NCBI GenBank assembly: GCA_022566895.1
Contig: JADFIA010000002.1
Span: 1-64,000 of the forward strand
DNA from: Pseudomonadota bacterium
Lineage (GTDB): Bacteria; Pseudomonadota; Alphaproteobacteria; Sphingomonadales; SMXR01
Reading direction: 5' to 3'
Length of the DNA: 64,000 nt
Part shown: positions 57,899 through 64,000 of the stretch, piece by piece
How positions within the stretch are numbered: position 1 is the first letter of the stretch
How the letters are laid out: each line of letters opens with the position of its first letter
The notes under the pieces: generated by a model
Told to the model about the DNA's origin: nothing
Databases searched by the model: none
What the model saw: only the letters and a program-made list of their open reading frames with translations
Made by a program: the position numbers and the translations under genes

Positions 57899-58696
57899 AT
57901 GAGCAGTAAAGCCAGAGATCAGGTGCCGGACGCCGACGCGATTGGCCCCGGAGATGGTGGCCCGGAGGGCCAGGATAAGGCCAGACTGGTCGGGCGCATA
58001 TTCGATCGCGTCGCCGATCGCTACGATCTGATGAACGATCTGATGAGCGGCGGTATCCACCGCCTGTGGAAGGAAAGCTTTGTCGATCAGCTGGTGCCAC
58101 GGCTCGGCGAACGATATCTTGATGTCGCCGGCGGCACCGGCGATATTGCTTTTCGTGTCCTTGAACGGGTGAAAAAGAGCGGCCGCAAGCAAAATGTGTC
58201 CCATACCCAAGTGATCGTCTGCGATATCAACCCCTCGATGTTGAGTGTCGGCCGCGACCGGGCTATCGACAGGGGCCTGTTGACTGATTTGTCCTGGGTC
58301 ACAGGCGACGCCCAGCAACTGCCCTTACCCGACAAATGCGTAGACGCCTATTCGATCGCTTTCGGCATCCGCAACGTCAGCCACCTGGAACGCGCCCTCG
58401 AAGAGGCCTACCGTGTGCTGACACCCGGCGGCGTATTTTTGTGCCTTGAGTTTTCGAAGGTGGGGGATCGCTTTTTGAAGCGCCTGTATCGCCTTTATGC
58501 GGACAACGTAATCCCGATGATTGGCGAATGGGTCACCGGTAGTCGTCCGAGTTACGAGTATCTGGTCGACAGTATTCGCCGGTTTCCTGATCAGGATACG
58601 CTGGCCGGGATGATTACCGAAGCCGGGTTCGGACGCGTCGCCTATCGTAATCTCTCGGGTGGCGTCGTCGCTATCCATAGCGGTCGGCGTCTCTAA
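57899..58696 (+). CDS. ubiE: Ubiquinone/menaquinone C-methyltransferase UbiE
   Basis: 265 residues. SAM-dependent methyltransferase: FDRVADRYDLMNDLMSGGIHRLWK is the family N-terminal block, LDVAGGTGDIAFRVLE the SAM-binding motif I, and YSIAFGIRNVSHLERALEEAYRVL the post-motif block. It methylates the quinone ring in ubiquinone synthesis. ubiB follows 13 bases downstream. Confidence 0.96.
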   Translation: MSSKARDQVPDADAIGPGDGGPEGQDKARLVGRIFDRVADRYDLMNDLMSGGIHRLWKESFVDQLVPRLGERYLDVAGGTGDIAFRVLERVKKSGRKQNVSHTQVIVCDINPSMLSVGRDRAIDRGLLTDLSWVTGDAQQLPLPDKCVDAYSIAFGIRNVSHLERALEEAYRVLTPGGVFLCLEFSKVGDRFLKRLYRLYADNVIPMIGEWVTGSRPSYEYLVDSIRRFPDQDTLAGMITEAGFGRVAYRNLSGGVVAIHSGRRL

Positions 58697-58709
58697 GGCG
58701 GAGGCTCAG

Positions 58710-60149
58710 GTGATCCAGGCAACCCGACACGGTATCCGGCTTCTCACGGCTTTTCGCAAGCTGGCGGCCTATGACGCCCTGTTTGCCCTCCATGCGGCGG
58801 AGGTGGAGATTCCGTTGCTCGGCCTGGCGCGACGGCTCTTTTGTTGGGGCGTGACAAAAATCGATAAGGTAGAGGGCCTGCGTCCGGGGGAACGGCTGGC
58901 CCTGGCGTTGCCGGCCATGGGCCCGGCTTTTATCAAACTTGGCCAGACGCTCTCGACGCGGCCCGACATTCTGGGCAAAGAGGTGGCCGCCGACCTCGCG
59001 GGACTGCAAGACCGCTTGGAGCCATTTTCGTTCCCTGAAGTAAAGAAAGCCCTCGCCGCCGCCTTCGATCAGGACACCGACGCCCTATTTCCCTCTTTCG
59101 ACCAGGAAGCGGTGGCCGCCGCATCGATCGCCCAGGTCCACTTTGCCACCACTGCCGATGGTGACGAAGTGGCGGTCAAGATCTTGCGGCCAGGGATCGA
59201 GGACCAATTCGCAAGGGATCTCGCGAGCTTTGAGTGGGCGGCCGGGCTTTTAGAGCGCTGGGTGTCAGCGAGCCGGCGCCTAAAGCCGCGCGAAATTGTT
59301 GGGCTGCTGGCCAAAACCGTGGCGGTAGAAATGGATTTGCGCATGGAGGCGGCGGCAGCCTCGGAGTTGGCTGAGAATATGCAAGGCGAGCAGGACTACC
59401 GGGTACCTAAGGTTTATTGGCAGCACACCTCGAAGCGGGTCCTGACCCTCGAGCGGATCAAGGGGATTCCGATTTACGACCGCGCTGCAATCGTCAAGGC
59501 CGGGCATGAGCCGGCAAAGCTGGCGGCGGCCATCGTGCGGCTGTTCTTGACCCAGTGTATTCGGGACGGCTTTTTTCATGCCGATCTGCATTCGGGAAAT
59601 TTGTTCGTGGCCGCCGACGGCGCTATCCTGCCGGTCGATTTCGGCATTATGGGCCGCCTCGACCGACCGACTCGCCGATTTCTGGCCGAGATTCTCTGGG
59701 GCTTCCATAATGGGGATTATGAGCGCGTGGCCGAGGTTCACTTTGAGGCCGGCTACGTGCCGGCCGATCAATCGGTGGCCCTGTTCGCCCAGGGTTTAAG
59801 GGCCATGCTCGAGCCGATCAAGGGCTTGCCGATCCACGAAATTTCGTTCGGCCGATTGCTGGCCCGGCTTCTCGAGACCACCGCTACCTTTTCGATGGAG
59901 ACCCAACCGCAGCTGCTGGTTATGCAGCGGGCCATGGTGATGTCAGAGGGGCTGGCAATGCAACTCGACCCGGATGCCAACATGTGGGGGCTGTCGCGCC
60001 CGGTGCTCGAGCGGCTGATCAAGGAGGTCCACAGTCCGCTGCCCGAATTATTGAAAACATTAAAGCGGTTGCGCCGCTTGGCAACCCGGCTGCCCGAATT
60101 TCTGGAGCGGCTCGATGCCTTGCTGACCAACCCTGAAAAGCCCGGGTAA
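58710..60149 (+). CDS. ubiB: Ubiquinone biosynthesis regulatory kinase-like protein UbiB
   Basis: 479 residues from GTG 58710, with GGCGGAGG before it; the track start at 58659 overlaps ubiE. ABC1/ADCK atypical kinase: the KxGQ motif (AFIKLGQTLSTRPD), the Ala-rich loop (AAASIAQVHFA), VAVKIL, the catalytic loop HADLHSGNLFV and VDFGIMGRLD. It supports ubiquinone synthesis by an ATPase-linked mechanism. The usual C-terminal membrane segments of UbiB are not obvious; the protein ends in a charged helix (LKRLRRLATRLPEF). Confidence 0.94.
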   Translation: MIQATRHGIRLLTAFRKLAAYDALFALHAAEVEIPLLGLARRLFCWGVTKIDKVEGLRPGERLALALPAMGPAFIKLGQTLSTRPDILGKEVAADLAGLQDRLEPFSFPEVKKALAAAFDQDTDALFPSFDQEAVAAASIAQVHFATTADGDEVAVKILRPGIEDQFARDLASFEWAAGLLERWVSASRRLKPREIVGLLAKTVAVEMDLRMEAAAASELAENMQGEQDYRVPKVYWQHTSKRVLTLERIKGIPIYDRAAIVKAGHEPAKLAAAIVRLFLTQCIRDGFFHADLHSGNLFVAADGAILPVDFGIMGRLDRPTRRFLAEILWGFHNGDYERVAEVHFEAGYVPADQSVALFAQGLRAMLEPIKGLPIHEISFGRLLARLLETTATFSMETQPQLLVMQRAMVMSEGLAMQLDPDANMWGLSRPVLERLIKEVHSPLPELLKTLKRLRRLATRLPEFLERLDALLTNPEKPG

Positions 60150-60276
60150 TATGACCCCCACCGTTCTGAGTTGAAAAAGGCCGTGCGATGCCATATTTAT
60201 GTGCCTCGCCCCGGGGTTACAGCTTTGGCGCCCCGAGGGGCCGCGAAAATTCGGCCGGCGATAGCGGAGCAAAAGC

Positions 60277-61488
60277 ATGCTGAAGGACAAATCCGTCCTG
60301 TTGATCATTGGCGGCGGTATCGCCGCCTATAAATCGCTCGAGCTGATCCGGCGGCTTCGTGATCTTGGAGCCGAGGTACGCTGCATTCTGACCGCCGGCG
60401 GCAGCGAGTTTATTACCGCCCTGTCGGTGGCCAGTCTTAGCGGCCACCCGGTCTACGCGGATTTATTTTCTCTAAAGGACGAGACCGAGATGGGACATAT
60501 CCGCCTGTCGCGGGAAGCAGACCTTTTGGTGGTGGCGCCGGCAACCGCAAATCTGATGGCCAAAATGGTCGCCGGCGCGGCCGAAGATCTGGCTACCACG
60601 ACCCTTCTTGCGGCCGACAAGCCGGTTCTCTTGTGCCCGTCGATGAATGTCGAGATGTGGAAAAAGCCGTCGACCCGAAGAAACGTCCTGCAGCTCTTGG
60701 AAGACGGCGTTTTATTGGTCGGCCCCGAAGCCGGCGATCTGGCCTGCGGCGAGGTAGGCATGGGTCGGATGGCCGAGGTCGACGAAATTGTCGACGCGGT
60801 GGTTGATCAATTAACGCCCCGAGCGCGCATCCTTGAGGGTCACCGCGCCCTGGTTACCGCCGGACCGACCCATGAACCGATCGATCCGGTTCGCTATTTG
60901 GCCAACCGCTCGTCAGGAAAACAGGGCTATGCGATGGCGGCAGCTCTTTCAGAGCTCGGCGCCGAGACTGTGCTCGTCTCCGGTCCGACGATGCTCCCGC
61001 CGCCAGCCGGCGTGCAACGGCAGTCGGTTGAGACGGCCCAGGAAATGCTCGAGGCCTGCCTTGAGGCCCTGCCGGTCGATGTCGCGGTTTGTGTAGCTGC
61101 AGTCGGCGACTGGCGCGTCTCATTGGATGCTCCTCAAAAGCTCAAGAAGCGCGGCAAACGGCCGCCAACCCTGAAACTGGTCGAGAACCCGGATATTCTC
61201 TCACGGCTGTCCGAACCCTCGAACCGGCGGCCCGAACTTGTGGTGGGATTTGCCGCCGAGACCGAAAATGTGGTGCCCTTCGCGGCCGAGAAACGAAAGC
61301 GCAAGGGTTGCGATTGGATCGTCGCCAACGACGTCTCGACGGCCGGCGGCGCGATGGGCGGCAATACCAATGAGGTTCACCTGATTACTGAGACCGGGAC
61401 CGAATCCTGGCCGCGGGCCGGCAAGGCGGCAATAGCCAGAGAACTGGCCCAAAGGATCGCCCATTATCTTAACCACGAGGCCGTCTGA
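60277..61488 (+). CDS. coaBC: Bifunctional phosphopantothenoylcysteine decarboxylase/synthetase
   Basis: 403 residues. The N-terminal CoaC part (flavin-binding, [18 protein letters not shown], catalytic His in SGHPVYADL, then [15 protein letters not shown] and the [12 protein letters not shown] flap) decarboxylates 4'-phosphopantothenoylcysteine. The C-terminal CoaB part ([28 protein letters not shown]) condenses 4'-phosphopantothenate with Cys. Both halves are complete, for two middle steps of CoA synthesis. Its stop overlaps the dut start. Confidence 0.97.
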   Translation: MLKDKSVLLIIGGGIAAYKSLELIRRLRDLGAEVRCILTAGGSEFITALSVASLSGHPVYADLFSLKDETEMGHIRLSREADLLVVAPATANLMAKMVAGAAEDLATTTLLAADKPVLLCPSMNVEMWKKPSTRRNVLQLLEDGVLLVGPEAGDLACGEVGMGRMAEVDEIVDAVVDQLTPRARILEGHRALVTAGPTHEPIDPVRYLANRSSGKQGYAMAAALSELGAETVLVSGPTMLPPPAGVQRQSVETAQEMLEACLEALPVDVAVCVAAVGDWRVSLDAPQKLKKRGKRPPTLKLVENPDILSRLSEPSNRRPELVVGFAAETENVVPFAAEKRKRKGCDWIVANDVSTAGGAMGGNTNEVHLITETGTESWPRAGKAAIARELAQRIAHYLNHEAV

Positions 61489-61976
61489 TGAGCGCTGTGC
61501 CGACGATCGAGGTCGGGTTTAAACGTCTTGATCACGGTAGGGGCCTCGATCAACCTTCATATGAGAGTGGCCAAAGCGCCGGCATGGACCTGCCGGCCGC
61601 GGTGCCCGAAGGCGAACCGCTAACGCTGGCGCCCGGCAAGAGAGCGCTGGTGCCGACCGGCTTTGCAATTGCCCTGGCACCGGGTTTTGAAGCGCAGATT
61701 CGGCCGCGATCCGGCCTGGCCGTCAAGTACGGCGTGACGGTCCTGAATGCGCCGGGCACGGTCGATGCGGACTACCGCGGCGAGGTCAAGGTGATCCTGG
61801 CCAATCTCGGGGACCAACCCTTCGTCGTTGAGCGGGGCATGCGGATCGCGCAAATGGTCGTCGCGCCGGTCACCCAGGCGGTGCTTATCGAGCGCCATGA
61901 ATTGGACGATACTCACCGGGGCGACGGCGGATTTGGCTCGACCGGCCTCAAGTCAAGTGGCGGCAGCGGGGCTTGA
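61488..61976 (+). CDS. dut: Deoxyuridine 5'-triphosphate nucleotidohydrolase
   Basis: 162 residues, trimeric dUTPase. Motifs: SAGMDLPA (1), [22 protein letters not shown] (2 and 3), [10 protein letters not shown] (4) and the C-terminal GDGGFGSTG (5), which closes over the active site. It prevents uracil incorporation and supplies dUMP. It starts inside the coaBC stop, a conserved coaBC-dut pair. Confidence 0.98.
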   Translation: MSAVPTIEVGFKRLDHGRGLDQPSYESGQSAGMDLPAAVPEGEPLTLAPGKRALVPTGFAIALAPGFEAQIRPRSGLAVKYGVTVLNAPGTVDADYRGEVKVILANLGDQPFVVERGMRIAQMVVAPVTQAVLIERHELDDTHRGDGGFGSTGLKSSGGSGA

Positions 61977-62007
61977 CCGGAAACCCGGCCTCGGTATCAA
62001 TGCACCC

Positions 62008-62796
62008 ATGGACCTACGTGACGATCAGCTCGAACGCTACGCCCGCCACATTATCTTGAAAGAAGTCGGCGGTAGCGGTCAGATCAAACTGCTGGAAAGC
62101 GCTGTGCTGATCGTTGGTGCGGGTGGTCTCGGTACGCCTCTGGCGACCTATCTGGCGGCGGCCGGCGTGGGCACCATTGGCATTGTTGATTCGGATACCG
62201 TCGATCGCTCGAACCTGCAACGGCAGATCTTGTTCTCGGAGGACGACATTGGCCGGCCCAAGGTCGAGGTGGCAAAACAAGCGCTGGCGAAAATCAATCC
62301 GGACGTTCGGGTAAAAGCCTTCAAGATGCGGCTTGATGCTTCAAATGCCGAGGAAATTTTTAACGGTTTCGATCTGATCGCCGACGGCTGCGATAATTTT
62401 GAGACCCGGCTGGTCGTCAACGATGCTGCGATCGCAGCCCGGAAACCCTTGGTATCAGCAGCTCTTGCACCCTTTGAGGGGCAGCTTTCGACATTCAAGC
62501 CGCACCAGACGGCGCCCGATGGAAAGCCTTGGCCCTGCTATCGATGTCTGGTCGCCTCGGCCCCCGAAGTAGCCGAGCGCGGTTGCTCGGAACAGGGCAT
62601 ATTGGGTGCCGTGGCCGGCGTCCTCGGAACCATGCAGGCGCTTGAAGTTCTCAAAGAGCTTCTGTCGATCGGCGAGAGTCTGGCCGGTCAGCTTTTGATT
62701 GTCGACGGTCTGACCTTCAAGGTTCGCTCGATCCTTCTGCCGGCCGATCCGGCCTGTCCGGGCTGTAGTCATTTGCATGCAGATTCGGACGCTTGA
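62008..62796 (+). CDS. moeB: HesA/MoeB/ThiF family adenylyltransferase
   Basis: 262 residues from ATG 62008 (MDLRDDQLERYARHIILKEVG); the track start at 61828 lies inside dut. E1-like fold: the nucleotide-binding GAGGLGTPLATYLAAAG, then DSDTVDRSNLQRQILF, and Zn-binding pairs CYRC and CPGC. MoeB-type proteins activate the MoaD/ThiS C-terminus for molybdopterin or thiamine sulfur transfer. The rhodanese domain found in some relatives is absent. MoeB is the more likely of the two roles. Confidence 0.92.
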   Translation: MDLRDDQLERYARHIILKEVGGSGQIKLLESAVLIVGAGGLGTPLATYLAAAGVGTIGIVDSDTVDRSNLQRQILFSEDDIGRPKVEVAKQALAKINPDVRVKAFKMRLDASNAEEIFNGFDLIADGCDNFETRLVVNDAAIAARKPLVSAALAPFEGQLSTFKPHQTAPDGKPWPCYRCLVASAPEVAERGCSEQGILGAVAGVLGTMQALEVLKELLSIGESLAGQLLIVDGLTFKVRSILLPADPACPGCSHLHADSDA

Positions 62797-62857
62797 CGGG
62801 GCCTTGACCGGCCGCAATGCAGCAGGGCATATAGGCGCCAAGACATGGGAAACAGCA

Positions 62858-63376
62858 ATGAATTCAGGCGCCAAATTTCTTTTGATCGCGGTCGTGGTGG
62901 GGATCCTAAATTTGCCCGCTCAGGCCCAAACCATCATCCGCAAGGAACAAACCTTGGGCGCCTCGGGCCTGCCAACGCCGCGCTTTGTCTCGCTGAACGT
63001 ATCAAAGGCTAACATGCGTAGCGGGCCAGGCGAGCAATATCCGATTCTGTGGGTTTACGTACGCAACACCTTGCCGCTTGAAGTGACCGACGAATATGGC
63101 GCTTGGCGGCGAATCCGGGACAATGAGGGGACCACCGGTTGGATGCACGGCGCTTTGCTTTCGGGTCGGCGCAGCGGGATCATTTCTGGGGCGACGAGAA
63201 TTCTTTACGCGGACCCGGATACAAAATCGAAAGCCCTGCTCAGGAGCGAGCCGGGTGTGATTCTGTCGATCGAGTCCTGCGAGAACGACTGGTGCGAGGT
63301 GAAGATTCGCGGGCGTAGCGGCTGGATCCCTCAAGAGCATTTCTGGGGCACCTATGCCAATGAAAGTATACGCTAG
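62858..63376 (+). CDS. Exported SH3-domain protein
   Basis: 172 residues from ATG 62858, chosen because a signal peptide follows (KFLLIAVVVGILNLPAQAQ); the track start at 62777 overlaps moeB. Two bacterial SH3-like domains can be seen: VSLNVSKANMRSGPGEQYPI...YGAWRRIRDNEGTTGWMHG and ATRILYADPDTKSKALLRSE...ENDWCEVKIRGRSGWI. Such periplasmic proteins probably bind peptidoglycan or other envelope components. It is the last gene in the run with coaBC-dut-moeB. Confidence 0.88.
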   Translation: MNSGAKFLLIAVVVGILNLPAQAQTIIRKEQTLGASGLPTPRFVSLNVSKANMRSGPGEQYPILWVYVRNTLPLEVTDEYGAWRRIRDNEGTTGWMHGALLSGRRSGIISGATRILYADPDTKSKALLRSEPGVILSIESCENDWCEVKIRGRSGWIPQEHFWGTYANESIR

Positions 63377-63382
63377 AACCGC

Positions 63383-64000
63383 CTAATCGCCGGTCTGGAT
63401 GCGCTCGACCAGTTGCTTGACGGTCGGCACGAAGCCATTCGAGTAGAACGGATCCTTCCGGAAATTAAAGGCGTTGTGGCCGGCAAACATCAAGTTTTCC
63501 TGGATGCTGCCATTATGGGCAATGTCCTGAAGCGTTTTTTGAATGCAGAAGCTGCGCGGATCCGCCTTGCGGCCGCTCGAGTGCTTTTCATTGTCGGCCC
63601 AGTTGGAAAACAGACACTGCGACAAACAACCCATGCAGTCGACCTGATCGCGGCGAATGCTCTCGCGGCGCTCCCGCGTAACAAAAATCAGGGTCTGGTC
63701 CGGAGTCCTAAGGGCCTCAGTATACCCCATTTTCATCCACTTCTTGCCGCGCAATAGATCACCGGGCGTCACATAGACCGGGCGGGCCCGCACCAGCTTC
63801 AGCTCTGCCGTATGATCGCCAACCTCCTCGATACTGAAAGCGATCTGGCGCTCGTTTCGCTCTTCCAGCTCTTTCAAATAGTTGTTCCTGACCGCCGACG
63901 AATAAAATCCGGTGGGACTGAAGCGGTGCAGCAGGACGTCGCCATCTTTCAACGTCATCAGCCGTTCTTTCCAGGCGTCCGAGATCGGGCTTTCCTTGGT
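63383..64000 (-). CDS. C-terminal part of a nitronate monooxygenase-like flavoprotein (N-terminus beyond window)
   Basis: The frame is open to the right edge (upstream codons read TKESPISDAWKERL before the Met at 63958), so the 191-residue track ORF is only the C-terminal part. The sequence (LHRFSPTGFYSSAVRNNYL, DCMGCLSQCLFSNWADN, ADPRSFCIQKTLQDIAHNGS) recalls the C-terminal region of NAD(P)H-dependent flavin oxidoreductases / nitronate monooxygenases. A cysteine set CxxCxxxC plus a later Cys is notable. The FMN-binding barrel, which would confirm the assignment, lies outside the window. Confidence 0.6.
   Translation of the reverse strand, partial: TKESPISDAWKERLMTLKDGDVLLHRFSPTGFYSSAVRNNYLKELEERNERQIAFSIEEVGDHTAELKLVRARPVYVTPGDLLRGKKWMKMGYTEALRTPDQTLIFVTRERRESIRRDQVDCMGCLSQCLFSNWADNEKHSSGRKADPRSFCIQKTLQDIAHNGSIQENLMFAGHNAFNFRKDPFYSNGFVPTVKQLVERIQTGD

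Overview
The window looks like a GC-rich chromosomal segment of an alphaproteobacterium, most likely Rhodospirillales-like. I infer this from the gene set (MmcB, DUF3126, an NDUFA9-like protein, ubiquinone genes ubiE/ubiB, the dapE-dapD block beside engB-yidC-rnpA-rpmH) and from clustered GANTC (CcrM-type) sites upstream of dnaA. Species-level placement is not possible from what I can see. The presence of dnaA-dnaN-recF-gyrB and rpmH-rnpA-yidD-yidC suggests an origin-proximal location, but I found no convincing oriC.

Layout: 1-3.35 kb, a large Hanks-type Ser/Thr kinase (minus strand, cut by the left edge) with eight 44-residue repeats and a beta-propeller-like tail. 3.5-9.2 kb, tRNA-Leu, an NDUFA9-like reductase, uppP, a GST, queG, a TPR protein and an esterase. 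9.3-17.4 kb, the translation block thrS-infC-rpmI-rplT-pheS-pheT, with infC starting at a rare ATC and a TraB-family gene inserted on the other strand. 17.4-24.5 kb, a PilZ protein, lepA, tRNA-Ser, an M17 aminopeptidase coupled to an NlpC/P60 hydrolase, a two-domain cytochrome c and nudC. 24.6-31.3 kb, SRP RNA-dnaX-ybaB-recR, rmuC, and def-fmt-truA. 31.3-37.9 kb, a minus-strand run reading rpmH-rnpA-yidD-yidC-engB-HAD-dapD-dapE-membrane protein, in which every pair except rpmH/rnpA, yidD/yidC and engB/HAD overlaps. 38.2-40.4 kb, an orphan histidine kinase, a lipoprotein and tRNA-Arg.

40.4-42.4 kb is the accessory part and the main point of interest. Directly after tRNA-Arg(ACG) lies a compact, visibly AT-richer four-gene cassette: three small related helix-turn-helix proteins followed, one base after the third, by a winged-helix plus CHAT (caspase-like) protease. 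A promoter with three TCGCAA elements precedes it. I do not recognise it as a named system. A DNA-binding protease encoded with small DNA-binding proteins suggests a protease-controlled transcriptional or defence switch; this is inference.

42.4-64 kb returns to core genes: DUF3126, a SleB-type cell wall hydrolase, an HPt protein, mmcB, an ankyrin protein, SCO1, a YcgN-type protein, a class A PBP, gyrB-recF-dnaN-dnaA, rpsT, an enoyl-CoA hydratase, mutM, ubiE-ubiB, coaBC-dut-moeB-SH3 protein, and the C-terminal part of a nitronate monooxygenase-like protein cut by the right edge. No insertion sequence, integrase, prophage or CRISPR array is visible. The ORF track omits the edge-truncated kinase, rpmH (44 aa) and the true starts of infC and several other genes; these are given below.
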